Positions 26,242 through 35,522 of a stretch of 64,000 nucleotides of DNA are shown here, piece after piece; the first letter of the stretch is position 1, and the number at the start of each line of letters is the position of its first letter. The position numbers and the translations under genes were made by a program. The notes below the pieces were generated by a model that searched no databases, was not told the origin of the DNA, and saw only the letters and a program-made list of their open reading frames with translations. Origin of the DNA: Pseudobutyrivibrio sp. UBA3626 (GTDB lineage Bacteria; Bacillota; Clostridia; Lachnospirales; Lachnospiraceae). Location of the stretch: assembly GCA_002373675.1 (NCBI GenBank), contig DFLF01000017.1:268969-332968 (forward strand), read 5' to 3'.

Positions 26242-26682
26242 TCACTTTGCAAGAATCTTCACGTAGTGTATTCCCCCTTCGGACTCTATAGCATTTACCA
26301 TAGCAGTCACATCAGTTGCTTTGGGAAATACGTCTATGGACAGTGTAAGACTTGCAACTCCGTGAACCGGTATACTCTGATGAATCGTAAGTATATTTGC
26401 ATGATGCTTTGCAACTATGCTTAGAACCATTGACAATAATCCCGGCTCATCATCAAGCTGAATAACCATGGTAATGGTCTTCCCTTTTGCACTTTCATGA
26501 AATCTTGAAATATCATCCTTATATTTGTAGAAAGAACTTCTGCTGATTCCAACCTTGTCAGTCACTTCCTGTACAGAAGAACATTTGCCGGAATCAAGTA
26601 AATGTTTAGCCTTAACAACCTTAAGCAAAACCTCCGGAACAGCTTTCTCTTTCAATACATAATACCTTGTCTTCTCCTCCAT
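26242..26682 (-). CDS. ACT-domain regulatory protein (UPF0735/PheB-like)
   Basis: The N-terminal part (about 1-65) includes a helix-turn-helix-like segment (VQEVTDKVGISRSSFYKYKD). The C-terminal ACT domain (about 70-146) has the amino-acid-sensing DDEPGLLSMVLSIVAKHHANI signature. The family is known as UPF0735 and commonly accompanies homoserine genes. Two ATGs are possible (26685 and 26682); the second has the better 6-nt spacing to AAGGAG. It is the first gene of ACT-hom-apgM, so it probably senses an aspartate-family amino acid. Confidence 0.88.
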   Translation of the reverse strand: MEEKTRYYVLKEKAVPEVLLKVVKAKHLLDSGKCSSVQEVTDKVGISRSSFYKYKDDISRFHESAKGKTITMVIQLDDEPGLLSMVLSIVAKHHANILTIHQSIPVHGVASLTLSIDVFPKATDVTAMVNAIESEGGIHYVKILAK

Positions 26683-26770
26683 CATTATCTCCTTACATTT
26701 TCAATAATCATCCTGGAAATAACTCGCATCTTGTGTTCGCTACACAAATACATCTGTACGCAACACACAA

Positions 26771-26799
26771 ATTCTATCATATAAGATTAAGTGTTGCAA
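26771..26799 (-). promoter_or_regulatory. Probable promoter of the ACT-hom-apgM operon
   Basis: TTGCAA and TAGAAT are separated by 17 nt on the minus strand, about 90 nt before the ACT gene. No T-box or leader peptide with threonine-rich codons was recognised in the leader. Confidence 0.55.
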
Positions 26800-26826
26800 G
26801 GATAATTTGCTCTTTGCATAAAATAA

Positions 26827-26880
26827 GCCTTATAACTATAGATTTATCTTAAACAAGTAAGACTTCTCATAGTATAAGGC
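26827..26880. terminator. Large-loop hairpin between the hydrolase gene and the ACT-hom operon
   Basis: GCCTTATA(A)CTA and TAGTATAAGGC arms about 30 nt apart can pair, followed on the minus strand by TTATTTT. The position is upstream of the ACT operon promoter and just after the hydrolase stop codon. The structure is plausible as the hydrolase terminator but not strong. Confidence 0.45.
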
Positions 26881-26892
26881 ATTTTATTTATA

Positions 26893-27921
26893 TTACTTAT
26901 TATATACTTTATCAAGAAACTCTGTTAGCATCTTCTCATATCCTTCTGGGTCGGAGTCGATTGACAAACCATGATTGCCTTTGGGGAATTCGTGATACTC
27001 ACTATAACCTTTATAAGCTTCATGCATACGAATACTATTAATGGGAAGGATAAAGTCATCAATACCACCGTGAGCAAAACAGATTGGTATATTACCATTT
27101 CCCATATGTTCTATTGGCGCAATCTTCATATAATTATATCCGTATAACATATTTGAAACTGCACCGCCAACTGCCCCCAGGAATGTCGGCAAATGAAATT
27201 TCGTCTTAAGCCCATTCTCTACAACATTGGCAAGATCTGCATAACCGCAATCAGCTACTATAAAATCCAGTTCCGGCTCATACTGAAGCGCTGTAATAGA
27301 TAGTCCCGTTCCCATAGACTCGCCATGAGCACCAAGCGCAATATCTTTACCAAATCTCTCTCTCGTATCTCTTATAACAGCAAGAAGATCCTTGGATTCT
27401 TTTAATCCAAATGTGGTAACCGTCTTCTCGTTCTCTCCATGACGACGATCATCGTATATTACGCAATTATATCCCAGCCTTCTGAAAATGCTTGCATACT
27501 TCATCGAACCATGTCTGTTATATGTATAACCATGACTAATTATAACAAACTTCTGACCATTGCAATTATCATTTCCATCTTCTTTACGATACTTTTCAGG
27601 TGCAAAGCTTCCTTCTGACAAATGCTTTGATGGATTAGCATAGTCATAGCCTTCAATACGGCCATAATCATCCATATAATCGTAAGCAGGAAGAAAAGAA
27701 GCGTGCAATACATATCCATCAAAAGACGTAATTGTATAAACAGATGATGGATTCATATCCAGCTTTTTCACAAAATCCTTACTCATTTCCAACTTCCACG
27801 CATCTTCCATAGACGTCTTCTTAGGATGAGTAGTCTGGGTTGCAACATAGATAATCAGACCTATGAACGCAATAAGTAAGACAGCAAGTATTATTATTAG
27901 GATTGTAAGAAATAGGGTCAT
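26893..27921 (-). CDS. Membrane-anchored alpha/beta hydrolase
   Basis: An N-terminal hydrophobic segment (about 2-27) anchors a serine hydrolase domain that should lie outside the membrane. The oxyanion region is VIISHGYTYNRHG, the nucleophile elbow is GAHGESMG, the acid lies in GGIDDFILP and the base in KGNHGLS. This matches the secreted 'alpha/beta hydrolase with N-terminal anchor' group common in Lachnospiraceae; substrate unknown. The start is the ATG at 27921, which has GGAGG 6 nt upstream. It adjoins the polysaccharide locus but has no specific link to it. Confidence 0.88.
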   Translation of the reverse strand: MTLFLTILIIILAVLLIAFIGLIIYVATQTTHPKKTSMEDAWKLEMSKDFVKKLDMNPSSVYTITSFDGYVLHASFLPAYDYMDDYGRIEGYDYANPSKHLSEGSFAPEKYRKEDGNDNCNGQKFVIISHGYTYNRHGSMKYASIFRRLGYNCVIYDDRRHGENEKTVTTFGLKESKDLLAVIRDTRERFGKDIALGAHGESMGTGLSITALQYEPELDFIVADCGYADLANVVENGLKTKFHLPTFLGAVGGAVSNMLYGYNYMKIAPIEHMGNGNIPICFAHGGIDDFILPINSIRMHEAYKGYSEYHEFPKGNHGLSIDSDPEGYEKMLTEFLDKVYNK

Positions 27922-27980
27922 ATAAAGCCTCCAAATCATGTAAAATGCTTTTATATTATATCACAATAATATCATATACT

Positions 27981-29015
27981 TTACGCATTTATTTTCTTAG
28001 GAATTAATTCAATAAGTTCAATGAACTTCCTTGATACAACCTTTACAATAAGTGTAAAAGGAATAATCAATATTATATATAACATAAATAGTGCTGCATA
28101 TTCTACCTTAGAAAGAACTACATCACTAAATCTCATCATAAGCTGTGAATAAATAAAATGATGCACTAAGAATATGTAATATGAATTTGCACTTATGTTA
28201 CAAACAATCATATTAACTGCAGCATTATTCATAATAAACTTTAATTGTACAACTATTAAAAATAGTGCTATTCCCATTATCTTCATAGCATATGCACGAA
28301 TGTTTTCATTATCAAAATAAAATAGCAAAAGAAACACAAAAACAACAACACTCGCTATAAATACTATAATATTTGCTGTCTTGTTATATCGTTTTTCTTT
28401 AATAAAATATTTCGCATAATATATTCCAAATACTACCTCTATAACAAAACTAAATGGGTTATGCCTTAATTCCATCTGGTAGAAATAAGTCTGTACATAT
28501 ACAATAAACAAAACTAGTACAACAGCCCACATAACCTTAGGAAATCTATCAATTAGATACTTTACAAGTGGATAATACATATATGTGATTATTATTGCTC
28601 CAATAAACCAATCACCTACAAGATAAAAATTAGGAGCTGCATATAAAAACAACCCATCCATTCCAGTTATAGATAGCCAAATTCGATGTATAGGTATAGA
28701 CGGATCGATTTGTCTAGTCAAAAAGAATCTATACAAAAAAGCTATTATATAAGCAATCCAAAAAGCTGGATATATAGCTTTAAACCTCTTATATATATAG
28801 GTTCCAGCATGAAATCTATTATCTCCCTTAGACATGGACAAATACAAAGCCGCCCCAGATATAATAAAGAAAAGAGAGACCGCAAGTCCCCCTAAACTAT
28901 TGTTAGATGTAGAAATACCAAAAGATATATCTTTTTGTTCGACAAAGAAATGATAAACTACGATCAATATACATGCAACACATCGCACTAAATCAAGACT
29001 CTTATCTCTTTTCAT
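27981..29015 (-). CDS. Acyltransferase-3 family membrane protein (OafA-like)
   Basis: This polytopic protein of 344 residues has about 10 hydrophobic segments. The family opening LDLVRCVACILIVVYHF carries the conserved Arg and His needed for acyl transfer, and FFIISGAALYLS is the second conserved helix. Such enzymes O-acetylate extracellular or lipid-linked sugars. It is the last gene of a run with two GT2 enzymes and a DUF2304 protein, so it probably decorates the surface polysaccharide. The SGNH hydrolase at 58989-61220 could be a counteracting esterase. Confidence 0.9.
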   Translation of the reverse strand: MKRDKSLDLVRCVACILIVVYHFFVEQKDISFGISTSNNSLGGLAVSLFFIISGAALYLSMSKGDNRFHAGTYIYKRFKAIYPAFWIAYIIAFLYRFFLTRQIDPSIPIHRIWLSITGMDGLFLYAAPNFYLVGDWFIGAIIITYMYYPLVKYLIDRFPKVMWAVVLVLFIVYVQTYFYQMELRHNPFSFVIEVVFGIYYAKYFIKEKRYNKTANIIVFIASVVVFVFLLLFYFDNENIRAYAMKIMGIALFLIVVQLKFIMNNAAVNMIVCNISANSYYIFLVHHFIYSQLMMRFSDVVLSKVEYAALFMLYIILIIPFTLIVKVVSRKFIELIELIPKKINA

Positions 29016-29026
29016 TAATACTCCTC

Positions 29027-29959
29027 TTATGCTTTCTTATATTTATCTGCTATCTCAACAAGCTTCATCTCAAAATCTTGTCTATTCTTCCATGTAATAG
29101 TATGTAGAATCATACCTGAGAAGAAGGATACAATACCAATAAGAATCGATATACAGCATACAATAAGGGTTGGCACCTTAGGAACCAATCCAGTCTGAGC
29201 AAACTCAACTATTACCGGAATCATAAATCCTACACCAAGCGCAACAAAAACAAGTGCTATCATTCCAAAGAAAAACATTGGCTTATATGTTCTAAGTAAT
29301 TTAATTATTGTAAATATTACCTTAAACCCATCAGAATACGTATTAAGCTTAGACTCACTTCCTTCAGGTCTATCTCTATATTCTATTACAACATTTTCAA
29401 GGAACATATTCTTATCTACTGCATGAATTGACATCTCTGTCTCAATCTCAAAGCCTTGAGATAGTACAGGAAATGACTTAACAAACTGATATGAAAATGC
29501 TCTATATCCAGTCATAATATCTTTGATATCTGATTTAAACAATGTATTAATAGACCATCTAACTATAGAATTACCAAAGTTATGAAATGGTCTCTTATTC
29601 TCCTGAAAATAAGTACTAGAAAGTCTGTCTCCTACCACCATATCAACATTTCTTGTAAGTACCGCATCGCACATCTCTCTTGCATTGTCAGCCGGATATG
29701 TATCGTCACCATCCGTCATGATATAACATTTTGCATCAATATCACGAAACATACGACGAATTACGTTTCCTTTTCCTTGCTGATATTCATGTCTAACAAC
29801 AGCTCCAGCATTAGCTGCAATTTCAGCTGTATTATCATTTGAATTATTATCATATACATAAATAACCGCTTCAGGAAGCACTGCTTTAAAATCCTTTACA
29901 ACCTTTTCAATTGTCTGTGACTCGTTGTAGCATGGAATAAGCACTGCTATTTCGTCCAT
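29027..29959 (-). CDS. GT2 lipid-linked sugar synthase with two C-terminal membrane helices (GtrB-like)
   Basis: The N-terminal GT2 domain has VLIPCYNESQTIEKVV at the start, the nucleotide/metal-binding DGDDTYP, and a following GDRLSS. Two hydrophobic segments at about 230-250 and 270-295 anchor it. This matches dolichol-phosphate-mannose-synthase/GtrB-type enzymes that load a sugar onto undecaprenyl phosphate. It is tightly linked with the DUF2304 gene (2-nt gap) and the acyltransferase. The sugar is unknown. Confidence 0.9.
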   Translation of the reverse strand: MDEIAVLIPCYNESQTIEKVVKDFKAVLPEAVIYVYDNNSNDNTAEIAANAGAVVRHEYQQGKGNVIRRMFRDIDAKCYIMTDGDDTYPADNAREMCDAVLTRNVDMVVGDRLSSTYFQENKRPFHNFGNSIVRWSINTLFKSDIKDIMTGYRAFSYQFVKSFPVLSQGFEIETEMSIHAVDKNMFLENVVIEYRDRPEGSESKLNTYSDGFKVIFTIIKLLRTYKPMFFFGMIALVFVALGVGFMIPVIVEFAQTGLVPKVPTLIVCCISILIGIVSFFSGMILHTITWKNRQDFEMKLVEIADKYKKA

Positions 29960-29961
29960 TT

Positions 29962-30381
29962 TTATTCTCCCTTTTCTTCTTCGTTTTTATTACTACTCTT
30001 TTCTAACATAACACCTTCGCCACTTGGTGTGCCGGCTGCTATTATATCATCAATCCTCTTATTAAGAATACCAACTTCCTGTGTTAGCCTCTTGACTCTT
30101 CGCGTAAGATTTGAAATCACTATAGTTTGCGTAAAGATTATCATTAATACAAAGATAAATCCCGCAAAGAAGAGCATATTAATTGGCAACTCAATCCCCA
30201 AGAAATTAGATAAGCTTTGTAACCAATGCTTATTAGCTGCAAATATAATTACAAGTACACCAACTAGAAACCAGATTAATGCATACTTTAACTCTAGTCT
30301 TCTTACTCTAACTAAATTGCCAATATATAGGATACCAAGTCCTGACAAAACTATAATTATTACTTGAATCTCTGTCGTCAT
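29962..30381 (-). CDS. DUF2304 family membrane protein
   Basis: The 139 residues contain three hydrophobic segments (about 5-22, 33-52 and 65-88) and then a charged helical tail (RRVKRLTQEVGILNKRIDD) likely to form a coiled coil in the cytoplasm. The RRLELKYALIWFLVG segment is typical of DUF2304. This family nearly always sits beside GtrB-like GT2 genes, as here, and probably helps the polyprenyl-linked sugar enzyme at the membrane. Activity is not known. Confidence 0.85.
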   Translation of the reverse strand: MTTEIQVIIIVLSGLGILYIGNLVRVRRLELKYALIWFLVGVLVIIFAANKHWLQSLSNFLGIELPINMLFFAGFIFVLMIIFTQTIVISNLTRRVKRLTQEVGILNKRIDDIIAAGTPSGEGVMLEKSSNKNEEEKGE

Positions 30382-30413
30382 ATTATTCTACCTTAGTTAG
30401 TATTATCAATAAG

Positions 30414-31106
30414 CTACACAGACATAGCTGCCATAACACATGCCAAAGAAACCTTTATCATATAATATACTGATCTCTTGGGCGAAATAGAAGATGTACC
30501 GGCTTGTCTTTCTTTCATAACAACAGGTATTTCATCAACTGTCCATCCTCTTTTAACAATCGTAACCGCAGTCTCTGGTTCAGGATAATCCTTAGGATAT
30601 TCCTCTGCAAAATATTCAATAATATCCCTTCCCACCATTCTCATACCAGATGTAGGATCTGTAATTCTCTTCCCGGTAAGAATCTTAATTAAAACTGTGA
30701 AATACTTTATGCCAAATCGTCTAAGTCCTGAAGATTGAAAGCCCTGCTTCTCGATATATCGAGAACCAATCAACATACCTGTTCCGTGCTCCTCCATATA
30801 CCTTGCCATAGTTCCAAGAAATGCCGCATCATGTTGTCCATCACCATCCACTTGGATCGCATACTTATATCCGTACCTCTTTGCATAAAGATACCCCGTC
30901 TGCACAGCAGCACCTATACCACTGTTAATGGGAAGATTTACTACATTAAATCCGTGTTCAACACATAACTTATATGTATCATCTCTCGAACAATCATTAA
31001 TTACTACGTAGTCGAACTCTGGTGCGTTCTCAATTATATCATTAACTGTATTAACAATACAACCGGCCTCGTTAAAGGCCGGTATTATAACCAATTTATC
31101 TTTCAT
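30414..31106 (-). CDS. GT2 glycosyltransferase, DPM1-like
   Basis: This 230-residue soluble GT2 enzyme has IIPAFNEAGCIVNTV, the DGDGQHD metal/nucleotide site at about 85-91, and SRYIEKQGFQSSGLRRFG in the acceptor part. It has no membrane helix apart from a hydrophobic C-terminus. It resembles polyprenyl-phosphate mannosyl/glucosyl synthases. It is the first of the four-gene set GT2, DUF2304, GT2, acyltransferase. The ribosome site is weak, so it may be translated as a continuation of the glucosaminidase transcript 12 nt upstream. Confidence 0.88.
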   Translation of the reverse strand: MKDKLVIIPAFNEAGCIVNTVNDIIENAPEFDYVVINDCSRDDTYKLCVEHGFNVVNLPINSGIGAAVQTGYLYAKRYGYKYAIQVDGDGQHDAAFLGTMARYMEEHGTGMLIGSRYIEKQGFQSSGLRRFGIKYFTVLIKILTGKRITDPTSGMRMVGRDIIEYFAEEYPKDYPEPETAVTIVKRGWTVDEIPVVMKERQAGTSSISPKRSVYYMIKVSLACVMAAMSV

Positions 31107-31118
31107 AGTGTATCCCTA

Positions 31119-32660
31119 CTATACTGCAATACGTCCTTCCCTAAATCCACAATTAATATAGTGAAGATAATATGCTGGCAAATCAAGGAAAAATGCTGCA
31201 AATAAGTCCGGATAATTATTTGCATATGTATGAATATTAAAGCCAGCACTAGCCTGCCTACCTTCTCTCATTCCACATAATAAGAAATGGCAAAACGTTG
31301 CAACATCATCATTGTTAAATGCAGCCCTTATGTCAGGATTCTTTTCTTGATAGTAGTTAAAATCATATACTAATGAGAAATCTATACCAAAGAATTCATG
31401 CTCACCATTAAAAACTCTATCTGTATAGCTTGCATCCCTTCCTTCAGCTCTACCACAAGAAACATAATGCCTATAATACTGACTCAAATTATTACCAAAT
31501 GCTCTTCTAAGGTCTAAGTATCTATTCTTATAACCCCAGATGTTGAAATTAGAATTAGCTTGTCTACCTTCATTCATTCCGCAATCCACGAAATGTCTAA
31601 GCGTAGCGACATCATCATTTCCAAACGCAGCTTTAACATCCGGATTATGGGATGTATAGTAATCATAATCATACACACTAGAATAATTAACACCATTAAA
31701 ACATGTGACTTTTCCATTATCACCAGTTGAGTATAGTCCACTTCGCCCTTCTCTAGCACCACAATTAACAAAATGAATATAATAACTTCTAAGATCAGTT
31801 CCAAAAGCATTTCTAAGATCTAAATAATTATTCTTATAAGTCTGAACATTGAACCATGGGCACGCTTGTCTTCCCTCATTCATTCCACAATTAACAAAAT
31901 GAGCCACTAAGGCGTACCCATCATTAGCAAAAGCCGCTCTAAGATCCGCATAGCTATTCAAATAATAATTCGGATCATATACTGCATTATATTCTACACC
32001 CTGATACATTGTCGTAAATCCATTAAACGTGCCTAGTTTTGACATATAATTATATCTTATGTCATTACCATAAGTAGGACTTGATGCCCACTTACCGCTA
32101 AGATCTTCTATATAAGGAGCACATCCTCTAGACACAAGATTAAATCTAGGATCAACACACCAATTATTCAAATTATCAGTTGATGCATAGGCTTTAAGAT
32201 GCTGTACATGTGCCCTTATTCCTTCTCTAACACTACCAAAAGCAGCCCAAGCACCAGGATCAGAATCAACAGCTCCAATTCCAGCAAAATTCTTAGCTTC
32301 TATAGGTACACGTCCTGTATACCTTAGATAGCTAGTCTCATTCATCGCTTGACAAAAAGCAACCTCAACTCGAACACCCTCAGCATTACATTCGTCAATA
32401 TACATCTGACAGAAGGAATCTAACGTAGGAGCATCAGTTCCAGCCCACGCATAATAAAGTGGATACGTTGTGACACTATTGTAATAATTCATCAACTGCC
32501 CAACAGACACATTAGATGGTCCCATTATTGGATACTTATCCTCAGCGACAGAATCTTTACTAGGAATTACAAATGCCACAAGACTTCCTAGCATAATAAC
32601 TGCAATTAATATTGCCAAAACTTGTTTTTTATTACAAAATCTTCTAAAAAAAGCTCTCAT
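31119..32660 (-). CDS. Secreted glucosaminidase with C-terminal EGR-type repeats
   Basis: A signal anchor (about 14-33) precedes a GH73-like N-acetylglucosaminidase domain (about 65-215) with the probable catalytic Glu in AMNETSYLRY and AKNFAGIGA. The rest (about 220-513) is three pairs of ~40-residue repeats. Type A repeats read VYDxxYYxxxNPD..AAFxND..A..HF..CGMxEGRQA; type B read FN...YKN.Y.DLR.AFG.DL..YY.HY..CG..EGR. Conserved linkers have FFG.DFS.VYD. The chain ends exactly in EGRIAV. It lies 42 nt after the amidase gene with the same repeats. The glycan it cuts is presumably peptidoglycan. Confidence 0.88.
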   Translation of the reverse strand: MRAFFRRFCNKKQVLAILIAVIMLGSLVAFVIPSKDSVAEDKYPIMGPSNVSVGQLMNYYNSVTTYPLYYAWAGTDAPTLDSFCQMYIDECNAEGVRVEVAFCQAMNETSYLRYTGRVPIEAKNFAGIGAVDSDPGAWAAFGSVREGIRAHVQHLKAYASTDNLNNWCVDPRFNLVSRGCAPYIEDLSGKWASSPTYGNDIRYNYMSKLGTFNGFTTMYQGVEYNAVYDPNYYLNSYADLRAAFANDGYALVAHFVNCGMNEGRQACPWFNVQTYKNNYLDLRNAFGTDLRSYYIHFVNCGAREGRSGLYSTGDNGKVTCFNGVNYSSVYDYDYYTSHNPDVKAAFGNDDVATLRHFVDCGMNEGRQANSNFNIWGYKNRYLDLRRAFGNNLSQYYRHYVSCGRAEGRDASYTDRVFNGEHEFFGIDFSLVYDFNYYQEKNPDIRAAFNNDDVATFCHFLLCGMREGRQASAGFNIHTYANNYPDLFAAFFLDLPAYYLHYINCGFREGRIAV

Positions 32661-32702
32661 AATACCTCATTTCATATATATTATATTCCAAAAAGTACAC
32701 GC

Positions 32703-35063
32703 CTACACAGCAACACGTCCTTCTGCTCTTCCACATTTAATATAGTGCAAATAATACTCTGGTAAATTGAAGTAAAATGCCGCGAACAAATCAGGATACC
32801 TACTTGCATATATTCCCATATTAAAATTAGCCGATCCTTGTCTTCCTTCATTCATGCCACAAGTCAGAAAATGAACAAATGTAGCAACATCGTCATTGCC
32901 AAATGCAGCTCTAATATCAGGATTATGCTCTTGATAATAATTAAAATCATATACAGGCGAAAAATCCACACCAAAGAAATAGTGTTCACCATTAACTACT
33001 TTAGCAGTATAACTTGCATCTCTTCCTTCTCTCTTGCCAGCATTAATATAATGCACTACATAAGATGGTAAATCATTGCCAAATGCTCTTCTAAGGTCAA
33101 GATACCTATTCTTATATCCAATTACATTAAAGTCCGATTTCGCCTGTCTTCCTTCTCGGATTCCGCACTCAACGTAATGATTTATCATAGCCACATCATC
33201 GCAGCCAAAAGCCGCTACTAGATCAGGATTATGTGAAGAATAATAGTCATAATCGTAAACGTCGGCAAAGTCAAAAATCCATATCCTGTTTACTCCTCCG
33301 CCTACAAGTTTATTATCATAACCACTTGTTTCTCTTCCTTCATAAAAGCCATTAGTAACATAGTGTAGATAGTAGCTTCGCAAATCGCCTCCAAATGCGT
33401 TTCTCAAATCTATATATCTATTCTTGTATGACTTTACGCTAAAGGAGCTCAACGACTTTCTTCCTTCTCTCATGCCGCATTGATTAAAATGTCTTGCATA
33501 TGCTCTCCAATCCCAACCAAATGCCCTTGATAAATCTGGATTGGAATCTACATAATCAGACATCTTAAAGACTGGGCTTCCTGGTCGTCCTTCCCATACT
33601 CCATAATTAATCCAGTGATTAAAGCATTGCTGATCATTAAATGACCATAAGTCTTGATTAAATAACCTATAGGAATTAACATCAAACGCCCCTGCATATT
33701 GTGACAAATCTTCTGCAGGCCCAAGACCATAGTACTGTGCAATTCCTTTCGCATCAGCCTCGCCAAGCTGTCTTAAAAAATTCTCGTCGCACAGTCTAGC
33801 GTAATCGCCATCCATAAATGCATGTTCCACGACTATTGCAGGAATTCCCCTAAGCTTAGGCCCCCGAATCAAACTATAATAATCCGAAAGTGAACCATCC
33901 GGATATGTGGATCCATTTTCTGAATTTCTTATCTTAACTCCTCTACTAGTCATCCCCAATGCCACAATATTATTAAGAATCTCAGATGCCATTCCACAAC
34001 CCACTTCACTGGCTGCCGCATTATAATTGGCGTTAGGATAATACACCTCAACTCCCGTTCCTCCTCCAGCGTTCATATGAATGCTAACATAAGCGTTGGC
34101 TCCCACACTTTGAGCGAAGTTATATCTATCTTCCAGAGCAACAGTTTCATCACCATATCTGGTCATATAAACTGATGCACCACTGTACTGCTCTTCTAAC
34201 GTAGCCTTGCAATATTGCGCCACTTTAAGCGTTACATCTTTTTCTAATAATCCATTACAAGTTGCTCCAGGATCAGAACCACCATGTCCTGGATCTAATA
34301 CAACAACAACATTACCTGCACCAGTATTTTTTACAGAATTGTTAGCAGTTGTAAGTCCTGTATCTGACACAACCTTAATATCATCATTTGCGCTTTCAAG
34401 AGTAGACTGTGTTTTTATTACACCATTACTTCCAACACTCAAATCATCCGATGCTTTTTCTAATGCCTTAGAAATAGATGATGCCGTAGCAGTTTTACCT
34501 TCATCTGTTGTTACTTCAAATGTAACATCTGCCACCTCTTCTAAATCCGTTCCATCTTCATTATCAACAGGAATAACCTCGTCAGGGCTAGCTGTATAAT
34601 CAACGCCTACACCCCAAGACGCATCGAGTCCTGCCTCTTGTAACGAAACACCAGCCTTCTCGCCTCCAATTGTGTATTCAAGACCAACTAGTTGGTATAC
34701 TCCTTCTGATTTGTTATCGTAAACAATGGAAAATGACATTGCATCTTCAACTTTCTCATCGCAAGAAGCCTGATACAGTTCTCCTGAACTGGTATTTTTA
34801 TAGGTCAACACTCCATTTGTTAGATTGCTACTTCCATTGCCAATGCCAATAATAACATATTGTTCATCATCCAATTGCTGATTAGAAGCCGTAATCGCTA
34901 CATAATTAATCAAATCGTCTGAAAGCTTATTTTTAGCCTCTAATGCATCAATACCACCACTATTTGATACATTCTCCACAGCATAAGCAGATAGTGTAAT
35001 CCCCAGCAACATTACAGTCGCAAGTAATAATGACACTCCTTTTGAAATCACTTTCTTTCTCAT
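32703..35063 (-). CDS. Secreted N-acetylmuramoyl-L-alanine amidase (Amidase_3) with EGR-type repeats
   Basis: A signal peptide (about 1-28) is followed by a region of about 200 residues without clear family. Then comes a zinc amidase domain (about 255-435) with VVLDPGHGG, the Glu in LLEKDVT, SIHMNAG and the catalytic VVEHAF. Seven ~40-residue repeats cover about 455-786, ending in EGRVAV, with the same FFGVDFSPVYD linker as its neighbour. The start is the ATG at 35063 with GGAGG upstream; a longer frame has no ribosome site. It cleaves the amide bond between muramic acid and the peptide. The repeats probably hold it on the envelope. Confidence 0.9.
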   Translation of the reverse strand: MRKKVISKGVSLLLATVMLLGITLSAYAVENVSNSGGIDALEAKNKLSDDLINYVAITASNQQLDDEQYVIIGIGNGSSNLTNGVLTYKNTSSGELYQASCDEKVEDAMSFSIVYDNKSEGVYQLVGLEYTIGGEKAGVSLQEAGLDASWGVGVDYTASPDEVIPVDNEDGTDLEEVADVTFEVTTDEGKTATASSISKALEKASDDLSVGSNGVIKTQSTLESANDDIKVVSDTGLTTANNSVKNTGAGNVVVVLDPGHGGSDPGATCNGLLEKDVTLKVAQYCKATLEEQYSGASVYMTRYGDETVALEDRYNFAQSVGANAYVSIHMNAGGGTGVEVYYPNANYNAAASEVGCGMASEILNNIVALGMTSRGVKIRNSENGSTYPDGSLSDYYSLIRGPKLRGIPAIVVEHAFMDGDYARLCDENFLRQLGEADAKGIAQYYGLGPAEDLSQYAGAFDVNSYRLFNQDLWSFNDQQCFNHWINYGVWEGRPGSPVFKMSDYVDSNPDLSRAFGWDWRAYARHFNQCGMREGRKSLSSFSVKSYKNRYIDLRNAFGGDLRSYYLHYVTNGFYEGRETSGYDNKLVGGGVNRIWIFDFADVYDYDYYSSHNPDLVAAFGCDDVAMINHYVECGIREGRQAKSDFNVIGYKNRYLDLRRAFGNDLPSYVVHYINAGKREGRDASYTAKVVNGEHYFFGVDFSPVYDFNYYQEHNPDIRAAFGNDDVATFVHFLTCGMNEGRQGSANFNMGIYASRYPDLFAAFYFNLPEYYLHYIKCGRAEGRVAV

Positions 35064-35111
35064 AAATCCTCCAGCTTTTTGTATTAATATCTCTAACAGC
35101 ACACCTCTATA

Positions 35112-35141
35112 TATTGTATCACACAATAAAACAACATACAA
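35112..35141 (-). promoter_or_regulatory. Possible promoter of the amidase-glucosaminidase genes
   Basis: TTGTAT and TACAAT are separated by 18 nt on the minus strand, about 50 nt before the amidase start. Confidence 0.45.
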
Positions 35142-35522
35142 TATACATCTCCTCTATATTTTTTTAATATAAACATCTTTCAAAATACATTTAGCGAAAA
35201 CTCAAGACAACTTTTATTTTAACTTGTTAAATCAAAAAATAATTTCCACATAGTGATGAATTTACTCTTACATACATTCATATTATACTATACCCTTATA
35301 TGTGTCTCTTATTCACGGTGAATGGAGATATTCATATCTAAAGAAATATAGTTTTGCATACCTCAATTCCAACTGTTCACGAGTGCATACGCTTTTTTAT
35401 AAATAGAATTTTTAGTGTAACTAAATCCAACAATAACGTGGCTGACATAATATCAATCCCTTGTGAGTAAAGCATTTAGTCATCAACACATATAATTAAC
35501 TTTACATGCATAATTCACAATA
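35142..35522. other. Intergenic region with no gene
   Basis: This is about 380 nt of AT-rich sequence between the amidase promoter and the end of the next GT2 gene. No frame with coding character and no tRNA or riboswitch was recognised. The only structure seen is a small dyad, ATTCAC-G-GTGAAT, at 35311-35323. Confidence 0.6.

Noticed and set aside
26686..26892. T-box or threonine attenuator upstream of the ACT-hom operon
   Set aside because: No T-box consensus (TGGNACCGCG-like) and no leader peptide rich in Thr codons was seen; only a promoter and a terminator-like hairpin for the neighbouring gene.
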